From DUOX01 sp050944015 (lineage in GTDB: Bacteria > Bacillota > Clostridia > Oscillospirales > Oscillospiraceae), in assembly GCA_050944015.1 (NCBI GenBank), contig JBMNQG010000001.1, positions 19,894 to 83,893 on the forward strand: a stretch of 64,000 nucleotides of DNA. The letters are read 5' to 3'. Position numbers and translations under genes: made by a program. Below, one piece after another: positions 48,701-57,935 of the stretch. A model generated the notes under the pieces. It was given only the letters and a program-made list of their open reading frames with translations. It did not search any database and was not told where the DNA came from. Within the stretch, counting starts at the first letter, position 1. Each line of letters begins with the position of its first letter.

Positions 48701-48731
48701 GGCCGCCTGCGGAATATATCTTCAGGCGGCC
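48701..48731 (+). promoter_or_regulatory. Hairpin in the 5' untranslated region of cdaA
   Basis: GGCCGCCTG (48701-48709) pairs perfectly with CAGGCGGCC (48723-48731), 9 base pairs around a 13-base loop. No T tract follows. It lies between the promoter and the ATG at 48756, which has only a weak ribosome site. Confidence 0.5.
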
Positions 48732-48755
48732 GAACAAATCCCGGGGTTATCGCCT

Positions 48756-49649
48756 ATGGATTCTATCAGAAACAAAATAATCGACTCCTTCAATTACATA
48801 TACACTGCCGGCATACCCGATATTTTGGATATGCTTATTATAGCCTTCCTGATTTACAGGCTCATCAGCTTTATCAGGCGGACAAGCTCTTCAAAAGTGG
48901 CCAAGGGTGTGGTGGTAATTCTTCTGGCGCTGTGGCTCTCCGGAGAACTGAAGCTGACAGTGATTAATTTTCTGCTCCGCAGGACCGTGGAGCTGGGACT
49001 GCTGGCCCTGGTGATACTCTTTCAGCCTGAGCTGCGGCGGGTGCTGGAAAAAATGGGCAGCGGCAGTTTTTCCGACCTGTTTGGCAGGGAAAACCTGACA
49101 GTAAATCTAGATATGGTTATAACGCAGACGGTTATAGTCTGCACCGAGATGTCCAAAAACAGGATAGGCGCCCTGATTGTTTTCGAGCGGGACAATCCCC
49201 TTGACGACCCGATTAGGACAGGCACTATTATTGACGCGGGCACCACGGCCGAGCTGCTTAAAAATATATTTTTCCCGAAAGCGCCCCTGCACGACGGCGC
49301 CGTAATCATTAGAGACGGACGCGTGGCCGCTGCCGGATGCATGTTGCCCTTGTCCACAAACGCAAACCTCAGCCGGGACCTGGGGATGCGGCACAGAGCC
49401 GGTATTGGTATGAGCGAGAGGTCGGACGCCGTGGTGGTTATCGTTTCAGAGGAGACCGGTTCCATCTCGGTGGCCGTGGACGGAATGTTAAAGCGCCACC
49501 TGGCAACGGACACCTTTGAAAAACTGCTGCGCAATGAGTTAATCCCCGAGTCGGGGAACAAAAAAAAGAAGAGCAGTGGGAAACTGTTTACCAACTTCTT
49601 CAAGGTGAGAAAAAATGAAAAAAATAGCAGCAGTACGCAAAATAACTGA
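48756..49649 (+). CDS. cdaA: Diadenylate cyclase CdaA (c-di-AMP synthase)
   Basis: Makes c-di-AMP from two ATP at the membrane; controls potassium and wall homeostasis. It has 297 residues: three N-terminal membrane segments (about 18-95), then the DAC domain with PLHDGAVIIRDGRV (DGA) and GMRHRAGIGMSE (RHR), the catalytic motifs. The C-terminus is basic with Lys-rich clusters. It is followed by cdaR, whose start overlaps it by 35 bases. Confidence 0.97.
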   Translation: MDSIRNKIIDSFNYIYTAGIPDILDMLIIAFLIYRLISFIRRTSSSKVAKGVVVILLALWLSGELKLTVINFLLRRTVELGLLALVILFQPELRRVLEKMGSGSFSDLFGRENLTVNLDMVITQTVIVCTEMSKNRIGALIVFERDNPLDDPIRTGTIIDAGTTAELLKNIFFPKAPLHDGAVIIRDGRVAAAGCMLPLSTNANLSRDLGMRHRAGIGMSERSDAVVVIVSEETGSISVAVDGMLKRHLATDTFEKLLRNELIPESGNKKKKSSGKLFTNFFKVRKNEKNSSSTQNN

Positions 49650-50874
49650 CAGCAGGCTGTTTTGGGCGATAATCTCAATCTTAATATCCGTATTTCTCTG
49701 GATGTATGTAACCGCCTCGCAGGGTGAAGATTATAGAGACACCTTTCAGGGCGTAAAGGTCGAATTCCAGGGGGAGGAGGCCCTTCGCGAAGGGAAGGGT
49801 TTGATTGTAACCGAGGTTGATACCACTTCGGTTACGGTGGTTTTAAGCGGCAGCAGGCGCGAGATATCAAAGCTGAGTTCTGCCAACCTTTCGGCCGTTA
49901 TCGACCTGAGCAGTATTAATAGTTCCGGTGTCAACAAGTTTTCATATACCATCAGATATCCGGAAGGCATCGACAGCAGGAATATTACGGTTGCCAGCGT
50001 ATCTCCCGCCGTAATTACTTTCACCGTCGACAAGCTAAACAGCAAGACCGTGGAGGTGCGGGGCATCTTTGAGGGAAGCGTGGCCAAGGGATACGTGGCG
50101 GAGCCTATGGAATTCAGTCCCGCAACCGTTAAAATAAGCGGGCCTGTCAAGTCCCTCGACAAGGTGGAGTATGCGCTTGTGGTGGTGGAGAGGAAGGACG
50201 TGGACAAAACCCTTACCTTTGAAAGCAGCTACGTCCTAATGGACAAAGACGGCAACCCGGTGGGGGACGAAAACATTGTTCTGGAAACGGATACCGTCAC
50301 CGTTTCCCTGCCGGTGAAAGCCACAAAGGAAGTCAGCCTTGCGGTGGACATCATTGAGGGCGGCGGCGCCACAACCTCCAACGTCATCTGCACATTCTCG
50401 CCTGCCACGATTACCCTTGCCGGCGACTCGGAGATTCTGGACGGCATAAATAAAATTGTCGTCGGTACCATAGACCTGTCTGATATCGCCACCTCTTTCA
50501 GGGAAACCTACCCGATAGTGATACCAAACAACGTTGAGAACCTGACAGGTGAAACGGAGGTCACGGTAAACGTTGAAATCCGAGGCCTTGCCACCAAGCA
50601 GATGACCGTTACAAATATCGAAGTCAAAAATGTGACTGATGGATACGTGGCGGAGATAGTAACCCAAAGCCTTGAGGTCACCGTCCGTTCCACCCAGGCT
50701 ATGCTGGACCTCATAGCCTCCAACAATCTCCGGGCGGTAGTGGATCTTAAGGATATTGGAAATACCGTCGGCAGGTTTACAATTCCCGCCAAGGTATATG
50801 TAGACGGGTTCGATGAAACCGAGGCGGGAGCTGTAGGCGACTATAACGTGGTTGTCTTTGTAGAGCGGCGCTGA
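49615..50874 (+). CDS. cdaR: CdaR/YbbR regulator of c-di-AMP synthesis
   Basis: Extracellular regulator of CdaA. It has 419 residues: one N-terminal membrane segment (about 15-35) and several YbbR repeats of about 80 residues that are beta-rich (for example SVTVVLSGSRREISKLSSAN, then TVKISGPVKSLDKVEYALV and EVTVRSTQAMLDLIASNN). AAGGTGAG precedes the ATG. Overlapping genes fit a stable complex with CdaA. Confidence 0.95.
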   Translation: MKKIAAVRKITDSRLFWAIISILISVFLWMYVTASQGEDYRDTFQGVKVEFQGEEALREGKGLIVTEVDTTSVTVVLSGSRREISKLSSANLSAVIDLSSINSSGVNKFSYTIRYPEGIDSRNITVASVSPAVITFTVDKLNSKTVEVRGIFEGSVAKGYVAEPMEFSPATVKISGPVKSLDKVEYALVVVERKDVDKTLTFESSYVLMDKDGNPVGDENIVLETDTVTVSLPVKATKEVSLAVDIIEGGGATTSNVICTFSPATITLAGDSEILDGINKIVVGTIDLSDIATSFRETYPIVIPNNVENLTGETEVTVNVEIRGLATKQMTVTNIEVKNVTDGYVAEIVTQSLEVTVRSTQAMLDLIASNNLRAVVDLKDIGNTVGRFTIPAKVYVDGFDETEAGAVGDYNVVVFVERR

Positions 50875-50895
50875 TACCATTGAGGAGGACCGCAA

Positions 50896-51303
50896 TTGAC
50901 CCAAAGCGCAATAGTAACGAGGATTATAAGCAGCGACAAAGCGGAAGTGGCCGTTGAAAGGGTTACGGCCTGCGGCTCGAACTGCGCTTCCTGCGGCGGA
51001 TGCTCATATAAGAAGCAGATAACCGCCATAGCAATCAACAGGGTGTCCGCCAAGGTGGGCGACCGGGTTACAGTGTCTACCCGCAGTTCCCGGATAATCT
51101 CGGCGGCGGCGCTGGTCTACATCTTCCCGCTGTTAATGTTTTTTACCGGCTACGCCCTTTCCGGCGCCCTTAATATGTCGGAAAAGGCATCTGTTGCCAT
51201 AAGCTTGGGAGCTTTGTTCCTGGGGGTGCTGATTGTGGTGCTTTACCAGCGCTTTTTCGGAAGCAAAAAAAGCATAAGTTTTGAGATAATTTCCATTGAC
51301 TGA
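50896..51303 (+). CDS. RseC/SoxR-reducing-system family membrane protein
   Basis: A 135-residue protein of the RseC family. The N-terminal soluble part has CGSNCASCGGC (four Cys, likely metal binding), followed by two membrane segments (about 70-90 and 97-117). Start is TTG at 50896 with TTGAGGAGGACC upstream. In proteobacteria this family is linked to SoxR reduction, but the role in Clostridia is not known; here it lies next to the c-di-AMP genes and just ahead of a DUF5685 gene. Confidence 0.88.
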   Translation: MTQSAIVTRIISSDKAEVAVERVTACGSNCASCGGCSYKKQITAIAINRVSAKVGDRVTVSTRSSRIISAAALVYIFPLLMFFTGYALSGALNMSEKASVAISLGALFLGVLIVVLYQRFFGSKKSISFEIISID

Positions 51304-52193
51304 TGTTTGGATATATAAGACCCCTAAAGGGTGAACTAAAGTTAAAAGAATACGAGAGCTTCAGGGCTGTTTACTGCGGCCTTTGCCACACGCTCCGACG
51401 GAGGCACGGCTTTGCCGCCAGGTTTGTGGTAAATTACGACTTTACCTTTATGGCCATGCTGCTGTTAGGCAGGGAGGAACCCTGCTTTGAAAATAAAAGA
51501 TGCCCGGCAAGCCCCCACAGAAAGAAGCTATGTCATTGCGGCGGGGAGGCTTTGGATACGGCGGCGGACTACAGCGTGATTTTGGCCTACTGGAAGCTGA
51601 AGGACTCGGCGGCGGACGAGGGCTTTGTGAAGGCTTTGGTGGCAAGGCTTGCTTCCCTGCTTTTATACCGGGCATACCGGAAGGCCCGTCGCCAGGCGGC
51701 TGATTTTGACGCCTGTGTCCGGGAAAACCTCGCATCCCTGGCCGGGCTGGAAGAGGAATGCTGTCCCTCCATTGACATGACGGCGGACAAGTTTGCAAAA
51801 ATTCTGGCGGCTGCAGCGTCGGGGCTCAAAGATGAAAAGCAGCGGCTCATACTTGAGCATCTTTTTTACCATGCCGGCCGGATCGTTTACCTGCTGGATG
51901 CCATGGACGACCTCCAGGAGGACATTGAAAAGGACGGCTATAACCCTCTGCGGTACAGATTTGCGCCGGTGGAAGGCCTCCTGTCGGAGGAGAACAGGGA
52001 AGAGATGCTTCTCACAATTCGCCACTCCCAAAACCAGATCATCTCTGCCTATAACCTGTTGGATACCGGCCCTTGGGGGGAAATACTGTCAAATATCATT
52101 TACCTTGGGCTTCCTTGGGTTACCCAGATGGTCTTTTCAGGAAGGTGGAAGGACATGAAAAAGGGCACGCAGCATGGTTTAATCAATCAATAA
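51303..52193 (+). CDS. DUF5685 family protein
   Basis: A 296-residue protein. It begins MFGYIRPLKGELKLKEYESF and contains VYCGLCHTLRRRHG, a CxxC type site, and CHCGG; cysteines suggest a metal or redox role. The rest is mainly helical (for example RKARRQAADFDACVRENLAS and YLLDAMDDLQEDIEKDGYNP). DUF5685 proteins are found in Clostridia next to J-domain proteins, as here. The function is unknown. It starts one base into the previous stop. Confidence 0.88.
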   Translation: MFGYIRPLKGELKLKEYESFRAVYCGLCHTLRRRHGFAARFVVNYDFTFMAMLLLGREEPCFENKRCPASPHRKKLCHCGGEALDTAADYSVILAYWKLKDSAADEGFVKALVARLASLLLYRAYRKARRQAADFDACVRENLASLAGLEEECCPSIDMTADKFAKILAAAASGLKDEKQRLILEHLFYHAGRIVYLLDAMDDLQEDIEKDGYNPLRYRFAPVEGLLSEENREEMLLTIRHSQNQIISAYNLLDTGPWGEILSNIIYLGLPWVTQMVFSGRWKDMKKGTQHGLINQ

Positions 52194-52214
52194 TCCAAAG
52201 ATCGGAGAAGAGAC

Positions 52215-52826
52215 ATGAACGACCCTTACAGTGTGCTTGGCGTGTCGCCAAGCACTACGGACGAGGAAATAAAGAAGGCGTACAGAGATCTTGCCAGAAA
52301 ATATCATCCTGACAACTATCACGACAATCCCCTGTCTGATTTGGCCCAGGAGAAGATGAAAGAGATAAACGAGGCCTATGACACCATCATGAGGTCTCGC
52401 TCCGGCGGCGGAAATAAGGGCCAATATGCAGGAGGGACGTCAGGAGGATATTCTTCCTCCGGCACGTCCACAGGAATTTACGCAAGGATAAGGGCCGTCA
52501 TTAACAGCGGAAACCTCATATTGGCGGAGCAGCTTTTGGACTCGATAACTGACCGTGGCGCTGAATGGAACTTCCTTATGGGCAGCCTGTGTTACCGCAA
52601 GGGTTGGATGGACGAGGCAAACAGGTATTTCCAAATTGCCGTCAACATGGACCCCAGCAACCCGGAATACAGGCAGGCCCTGGCTTACATGCGTACGGGA
52701 GGACAGGCCTACCGGTACACCGGCGGGCCTGTGGCGGGAACCAGCGCCTGCGACCTTTGCTCGTCCCTAATACTTGCAGACTGCTGCTGCGAGTGCATGG
52801 GGGGAGACCTGATTCCCTGCTGCTGA
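52215..52826 (+). CDS. J-domain protein with TPR-like part and cysteine-rich C-terminus
   Basis: A 203-residue protein. Residues 1-65 are a J domain (NDPYSVLGVSPSTTDEEIKK, with the HPD motif in KYHPDNYHD), which stimulates an Hsp70 (DnaK) ATPase. A Gly/Ser-rich linker (about 66-90) follows, then a TPR-like helical part (AEWNFLMGSLCYRKGWMDEA). It ends with cysteines: CDLCSSLILADCCCECMGG, then PCC. These could bind metal or be a redox or lipid-modification site. GGAGAAGAGAC precedes the ATG. The neighbour DUF5685 is probably its partner; the client is unknown. Confidence 0.9.
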   Translation: MNDPYSVLGVSPSTTDEEIKKAYRDLARKYHPDNYHDNPLSDLAQEKMKEINEAYDTIMRSRSGGGNKGQYAGGTSGGYSSSGTSTGIYARIRAVINSGNLILAEQLLDSITDRGAEWNFLMGSLCYRKGWMDEANRYFQIAVNMDPSNPEYRQALAYMRTGGQAYRYTGGPVAGTSACDLCSSLILADCCCECMGGDLIPCC

Positions 52827-52827
52827 T

Positions 52828-53346
52828 ATGGATAAGTCCACAAGACGCCTGACCCGCTCCGCCCTGCTTACTGCCCTGGGCTGCGCCCTCCTGTATGTTT
52901 CGTCTGTAGTGCCCTCGGGAAGAATTGCAATAGTGGCCGTTTCCGGGCTTCTTACGGCGGTAGCACTTATCCATTGCGGGATCTACCACAGTGTTGCAGT
53001 TTTTGCAATCACCGCTGCACTTAGTGCTGTTATAATACCACTGAAAAGCTGCGCGATACTTTATGCGGTGTTCTTGGGGTACTACCCTATTGCCAAGAGC
53101 CTTTTTGAGCGGCTAAAAAGCCGCGCCCTTGAATGGGTGGCAAAGCTTGCACTGTTCAACGCGGCCCTGACGGGCCTGTGGATATTGGGGCAAAGCGTTT
53201 TTCTTCCCGGTGAGATACCAGATTTCTTTGAAAAATACCTCTTTCTTGCCTACATTTTGATGAATGCGGCATTTGTGATATACGACCTTGGGATTTCCAA
53301 ATTAATTGCGTTTTACATTATCCGCGTGTCTAAACATATTGATTGA
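52828..53346 (+). CDS. Small multi-pass membrane protein of unknown function
   Basis: A 172-residue membrane protein with four to five hydrophobic segments (about 10-30, 35-55, 60-80, 105-125, 135-160). It lacks clear motifs; the layout resembles small ECF-type substrate-binding or DUF2232-like membrane proteins, but I cannot assign it. The ATG lies one base after the stop of the J-domain gene, with no ribosome site of its own, so it is probably translated by coupling. Ends just before yicC. Confidence 0.7.
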   Translation: MDKSTRRLTRSALLTALGCALLYVSSVVPSGRIAIVAVSGLLTAVALIHCGIYHSVAVFAITAALSAVIIPLKSCAILYAVFLGYYPIAKSLFERLKSRALEWVAKLALFNAALTGLWILGQSVFLPGEIPDFFEKYLFLAYILMNAAFVIYDLGISKLIAFYIIRVSKHID

Positions 53347-53374
53347 CTATAGATTGACGGGACTGACTAAAATA

Positions 53375-54253
53375 ATGATTAAGAGCATGACCGGATACGG
53401 CGGAGCCAAGGGTTCCGTGGAGGGACTGGAGCTGTCCATTGAGGTAAAGAGCGTCAACAATCGCTATCTGGATACAACGGTGCGGGTGCCAAGGACCTTC
53501 ATTTTTGCCGAAGAAGCGATAAAGGCCGCAGTCCAAAAACATATTTCAAGGGGCAAGGTTGACGTTTATATCGCCGTTGACAGTTCCAAGACCGAGAACG
53601 TGGTGGTGAGCGTTAACGAACCGCTGCTTGAAGGCTATATCACCGCCCTGCGGCAGATTACTGAAAAATTCGGTCTTCAGGACGACCTTACCGCCGTCAA
53701 TGCGGCGCGTTTTCAGGATGTGCTGACGGTTGAAAAGAAGGAGCTGGACAAGGATGCCCTAGTCGCCGGAATCTGCGATATTCTGGAACAGGCCCTTAAC
53801 GAGTTTGACGGTATGCGCGTACGAGAGGGGACGAAACTCCGGGAAGACATATTAGTCCGCCTGTCGGTTATCGAGTCTATGATTTCCTTTGTGGAGGAGC
53901 GCTCCCCCCAGACCGTTGCGGAGTATACCGAAAGGCTCAAGCAGCGCATACGCGAATTTCTGGAGAATAAGGAAATTGACGAGTCCCGCATCCTCACCGA
54001 GGCGGCCATATTTGCCGACAAGGTTGCCGTGGATGAGGAAACTGTGAGGCTTCGCAGCCACATATCACAGTTCCGTGAACTAATCATGGGCGAGTCTCCG
54101 GTGGGCCGAAAGCTGGACTTCCTTATCCAGGAATTCAACAGGGAGGTCAATACCATAGGCTCTAAGTGCAGCGACAGTGCCATCGCCCGCACCGTGGTTG
54201 ACCTTAAAGCCGAGATTGAAAAAATTCGAGAGCAGATTCAAAACATAGAATAG
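53375..54253 (+). CDS. yicC: YicC/YloC family endoribonuclease
   Basis: A 292-residue protein of the YicC family (YloC in B. subtilis), now known as an endoribonuclease in some bacteria. It starts MIKSMTGYGGAKG, the invariant N-terminus, and continues VEVKSVNNRYLDTTVR-like (here EVKSVNNRYLDTTVRVP). The conserved C-terminal KLDFLIQEFNREVNTIGSK is present. ATG at 53375 is chosen because the upstream in-frame stretch from 53306 belongs to the previous gene. First gene of the remA-gmk-rpoZ-priA operon. Confidence 0.95.
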   Translation: MIKSMTGYGGAKGSVEGLELSIEVKSVNNRYLDTTVRVPRTFIFAEEAIKAAVQKHISRGKVDVYIAVDSSKTENVVVSVNEPLLEGYITALRQITEKFGLQDDLTAVNAARFQDVLTVEKKELDKDALVAGICDILEQALNEFDGMRVREGTKLREDILVRLSVIESMISFVEERSPQTVAEYTERLKQRIREFLENKEIDESRILTEAAIFADKVAVDEETVRLRSHISQFRELIMGESPVGRKLDFLIQEFNREVNTIGSKCSDSAIARTVVDLKAEIEKIREQIQNIE

Positions 54254-54263
54254 GAGAGGGACT

Positions 54264-54542
54264 TTGAAACTTATCAATATTGGATTCGGTAATATGGTAT
54301 CTGCTTCACGTCTCGTGGCGATTGTAAGCCCCGATTCGGCGCCCATCAAGCGCATAATTCAGGACGTGAAGGAACGTGGCCAGCTGATCGACGCCACGTA
54401 CGGACGCCGCACCAGGGCAGTCCTTATTATGAACAGCGGCCATGTTATTCTTTCCGCAATTCAGCCGGAGACAGTTGCCGGCCGCATTACCGGTAAAACT
54501 GAACACGAAGCTGATGACGGGGGAGCTGATGATGAGGACTGA
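54264..54542 (+). CDS. remA: RemA/DUF370 regulatory protein
   Basis: A 92-residue DNA-binding regulator, in B. subtilis an activator of biofilm genes. It reads KLINIGFGNMVSASRLVAIV and GQLIDATYGRRTRAVLIMNS, characteristic of the family. It starts with TTG at 54264, with AGGAGAGGG upstream. It overlaps gmk by 11 bases. The gene order yloC-remA-gmk is standard. Confidence 0.95.
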   Translation: MKLINIGFGNMVSASRLVAIVSPDSAPIKRIIQDVKERGQLIDATYGRRTRAVLIMNSGHVILSAIQPETVAGRITGKTEHEADDGGADDED

Positions 54543-55131
54543 ACGAGGCAAGCTCTTTGTGGTTTCAGGCCCATCCGGCGCCGGAAAAAGCACGGTCATT
54601 TCCCGTGTTATGGCCGCCAGGGACGACGTGGTTTTTTCCGTTTCCGCCACCACCCGTGAGCCAAGGGAAGGTGAAGTCCATGGTGTCAACTATTTCTTCA
54701 TTGACCGCCGGAAATTCAGGGAAATGATTGACAACGATGAATTTCTGGAGTATGCCGAATATGTGAAAAACTTTTACGGCACGCCCAGAAAGGCCGTTAT
54801 GGAGAAGCTCGCCAGCGGTTTGAACGTGATACTTGACATTGAGGTGCAGGGCGCCGTCCAGGTGAGAGAGCGTATGCCCGAAGCGGTCACCATCTTCCTC
54901 ACTCCCCCGAGCTTTAAAGAGCTGGAGTTTCGCCTGCGAAACAGGCATCAGGACAGTGAGGAGATGATTAAAAGCCGCCTGGAGCGCGCGAAATCCGAAT
55001 ACGAATCGGCCGGAAACTACGACTATATCGTCATTAACGAGGACCCAGACGTGGCCGCCAGCGAGCTCAGCTCTATTATTACCGCCGAGCTTTGCAGAAC
55101 GGCTGAAAGAATAAAATTACTAGAGGTATGA
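54532..55131 (+). CDS. gmk: Guanylate kinase
   Basis: Phosphorylates GMP to GDP. It has 199 residues. The P-loop GPSGAGKSTVISRVM and YFFIDRRKFREMI, followed by VILDIEVQGAVQVRERMP, are family motifs. The ATG at 54532 has GGGGGAG about six bases upstream; the ATG at 54529 is also possible. It lies inside the end of remA. Confidence 0.97.
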   Translation: MRTERGKLFVVSGPSGAGKSTVISRVMAARDDVVFSVSATTREPREGEVHGVNYFFIDRRKFREMIDNDEFLEYAEYVKNFYGTPRKAVMEKLASGLNVILDIEVQGAVQVRERMPEAVTIFLTPPSFKELEFRLRNRHQDSEEMIKSRLERAKSEYESAGNYDYIVINEDPDVAASELSSIITAELCRTAERIKLLEV

Positions 55132-55137
55132 TGCAAA

Positions 55138-55347
55138 ATGTTATATCCACCAGTAGCAGATTTGGTTTACAAGATAGGCAGCAGATATTTGTTGGTAAAC
55201 CTTGTTGCCCGCCGGGCCAGGGATATTGCCTCCGAATCGGAAGCAAGCGAAAATACTCTGGAAAGAAAGCCTGTTTCCACTGCCATTGAGGAGGTTTATA
55301 CCGGCAAACTTACCGTAAAAAACGATAAATCAAATTCCCAGGAATAG
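55138..55347 (+). CDS. rpoZ: RNA polymerase omega subunit
   Basis: Small RNA polymerase subunit. It has 69 residues. Sequence MLYPPVADLVYKIGSRYLLV and VNLVARRARDIASESEAS are typical; the length is within the family range. It starts seven bases after gmk. It follows gmk as in other Firmicutes. Confidence 0.95.
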   Translation: MLYPPVADLVYKIGSRYLLVNLVARRARDIASESEASENTLERKPVSTAIEEVYTGKLTVKNDKSNSQE

Positions 55348-55455
55348 TTTTTCGGGCGGGCTTCAGGCTCTCTCCTGCGATATTAATGCTTCCTTGCAGG
55401 GGCAGGCCTCATGCCCGCTTTTGCAGGATTTTTGAAACGAAAAGGGGGGGCTGCC

Positions 55456-57918
55456 TTGGCCAATAAGACAATAGCAAAAATTGCCGTCTCGGCTGCTACC
55501 TATTGGGTAGACCGCCCCTATGACTATGTAATACCCGGCCACCTCGCGGAAAAGGTTGTTCCGGGGGTACGGGTGATGGTCCCCTTTTCCCGGGGCAACC
55601 GCAAAACCGAAGGTATAGTACTGGCCTTGAGCGCCGAAAGCCGGCATGAAGCGCCAAAAAGCATAGAGTCCGTTTTAGACGAGGCTCCCGTCCTTTCCCA
55701 GGAACAGATTAAGCTGGCCCTGTGGATGCGGGAGCGGTTTTTCTGTACAGTTTACGACGCGGTAAAAGCCATGCTGCCCGCCGGGCTGTGGTACAGCATC
55801 ACTTCCGAATACAGGATTGCGGAGGGCTACGACAGAGAGAAGGCCTATGAGGCCGCAGGCCGCTCCAATAGGGAGCAGCAGGTCCTTGAGCTGGTTTTCG
55901 CACAAGGTGGCTCATGTAGCCTTAAATCCATTGAAACCGCCTTCGGGGACCAGGACCCCGGCCCTGCGCTTTCCAGCCTTGTGAAAAAGGGCGTGCTTCA
56001 AACCGATAGCAGGGAGACCCGGCGAGTCAGGGACAAGACCGTAAACACCGCCAGCCTCAGCATTTCCTCCGAGGAAGCCCTGATTATTGCTAGCCAAAAA
56101 AGGCGCCGCTCGCCCCAGCAGGCTGCAGTGCTTGAACTCCTGGCCGCCATAGAAAGGGCGGCAGTAAAGGAGATATGCTATTTTACCGGCACCAGCGCAG
56201 CCACCATCAGGAGACTTGCAGAGGCCGGCCTTGTGACAATTGAGGCGGACGAGGTGTTCAGGCGCCCTACGTACAGGACGGGAGCGACTGCTCCGCTGCC
56301 GGAGCTGAACCAAGACCAGCAAAAGGCGTTTCATGGCCTGCTTGAACTTGCCACGTCAGGAAAGCCCAATGTAGCCTTGCTCTTCGGGGTGACGGGCAGC
56401 GGGAAAACCGCCGTCTACATACGGCTTATAGACGAGATGCTCCGCAGGGGAAAATCCTCAATCCTGCTGGTACCGGAAATATCCCTAACGCCCCAGATGC
56501 TCCAGACCTTTTCTTCATATTTCGGCGACAGTATTGCCGTGCTTCACAGCTCCCTTGCCATTGGGGAGCGCTATGACGAGTGGAAGCGGATAAAAAACGG
56601 CCTGGCAAAGGTGGTTATCGGCACCCGCAGCGCGGTGTTTGCCCCTGTAAGCGATTTGGGAATAATTATCATTGACGAGGAACAGGAAGATACATATAAA
56701 TCCGAGAATTCCCCCCGGTACCACGCCAGGGACGTGGCAAAATACAGGTGCTACCACGCAGGGGGTCTGCTTATCCTGGGCTCCGCCACCCCGGACGTGG
56801 TGAGCCGCTATAATGCCCAAATCGGAACCTATAAATACTTTACCCTTCCCGCCCGTTACAACCTCATGAGGATGCCGGATGTCCGGATTGTAGACATGAA
56901 GCGGGAGCTCCGGCGGGGAAACGGAGGCACCATCAGCTCAATTCTGCGGGAAGAGCTGGAAAAGAACATAGCCTGCGGCGAGCAGAGCATACTCTTTATC
57001 AACCGCCGGGGCGCGTCGAAACTTATTACCTGCGTGGAATGCGGCTATACTTATAAATGCAGCAGGTGCAGCGTAAATCTCACCTACCACAGCGCCAACA
57101 GGAGGCTTATGTGCCATTACTGCGGCCTGTCCCTGCGCTTGGACGAATACTGCCCCGACTGCGGTGGAAAACTGAGCTTTATAGGCGCCGGCACTCAGAA
57201 GGTGGAGGAGGAGCTGAGGGAGCTTTTCCCCGGAGTAGAGATTCTGCGCATGGACACGGATACAGTGTCGCCGGCGGGTTCCCACGAGGCGCTGCTTACC
57301 CGGTTCCAGGAGAAGAAAATCCCCATCATGGTTGGAACCCAAATGGTGACAAAGGGGCTCAACTTTGAAAACGTTACGCTGGTTGGCGTGATTTCCGCGG
57401 ACCAGTCTTTATATTCAGGCGATTACCGCTCAGGCGAGCGCACATTTTCCCTTATCACCCAGGTTATAGGCCGCAGCGGCAGGGGAGACAGGCCGGGACG
57501 GGCGGTAATACAGACATTTACACCTTCCAACCAGACGATTCTTCAGGCCGCCAGCCAGGATTACGAGAGTTTTTTCTCCTCCGAGATACAGCTCCGGCAG
57601 CTGCAGAATTCCCCGCCCTTTGCGGACCTTTATGTGGTTACCGCCTCGGGGCTGGACGAATCCCAGGTTTTGAAATGCTGCACCGCAATCAGGACAATAT
57701 TTCAGAAGGAGCTGGGCGGCAGGGAAGACATCCGAATCCTCGGCCCGGCGCCCCTGCCTGTGGTCCGGGTCAACAACCGCTACAGATACAGGGTGACATT
57801 AAGCTGCAAAGGTGATAGAATAATCAGGCAGCTTGTTTCATTAGTGATAATCCACTGTAGCGCGCAAAAGGAATTCAGGGGCGTTTCCGTTTTTGCGGAT
57901 ATTAACCCTATTGAATAG
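55456..57918 (+). CDS. priA: Primosomal protein N' (replication restart helicase PriA)
   Basis: Helicase that restarts replication at stalled forks. It has about 820 residues. Helicase motifs: Walker A GVTGSGKTAVYI, Walker B region IIIDEEQEDTYK (the family usually has DEEH), and motif VI GRSGRGDRPG. Between them are the zinc-binding cysteines CVECGYTYKCSRCSVN and CHYCGLSLRLDEYCPDCGG. The TTG at 55456 with GGGGGGG upstream is chosen; the ATG at 55411 in the same frame lacks family similarity upstream. Length and layout match the family. Confidence 0.95.
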   Translation: MANKTIAKIAVSAATYWVDRPYDYVIPGHLAEKVVPGVRVMVPFSRGNRKTEGIVLALSAESRHEAPKSIESVLDEAPVLSQEQIKLALWMRERFFCTVYDAVKAMLPAGLWYSITSEYRIAEGYDREKAYEAAGRSNREQQVLELVFAQGGSCSLKSIETAFGDQDPGPALSSLVKKGVLQTDSRETRRVRDKTVNTASLSISSEEALIIASQKRRRSPQQAAVLELLAAIERAAVKEICYFTGTSAATIRRLAEAGLVTIEADEVFRRPTYRTGATAPLPELNQDQQKAFHGLLELATSGKPNVALLFGVTGSGKTAVYIRLIDEMLRRGKSSILLVPEISLTPQMLQTFSSYFGDSIAVLHSSLAIGERYDEWKRIKNGLAKVVIGTRSAVFAPVSDLGIIIIDEEQEDTYKSENSPRYHARDVAKYRCYHAGGLLILGSATPDVVSRYNAQIGTYKYFTLPARYNLMRMPDVRIVDMKRELRRGNGGTISSILREELEKNIACGEQSILFINRRGASKLITCVECGYTYKCSRCSVNLTYHSANRRLMCHYCGLSLRLDEYCPDCGGKLSFIGAGTQKVEEELRELFPGVEILRMDTDTVSPAGSHEALLTRFQEKKIPIMVGTQMVTKGLNFENVTLVGVISADQSLYSGDYRSGERTFSLITQVIGRSGRGDRPGRAVIQTFTPSNQTILQAASQDYESFFSSEIQLRQLQNSPPFADLYVVTASGLDESQVLKCCTAIRTIFQKELGGREDIRILGPAPLPVVRVNNRYRYRVTLSCKGDRIIRQLVSLVIIHCSAQKEFRGVSVFADINPIE

Positions 57919-57935
57919 ATATAAGAGGTGAAGAC

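Noticed and set aside
55348..55455. Terminator or structured RNA between rpoZ and priA
   Set aside because: GGGGCAGGC/GCCCGC segments can pair, but the stem is irregular and there is no clear T tract, so it is left unassigned.
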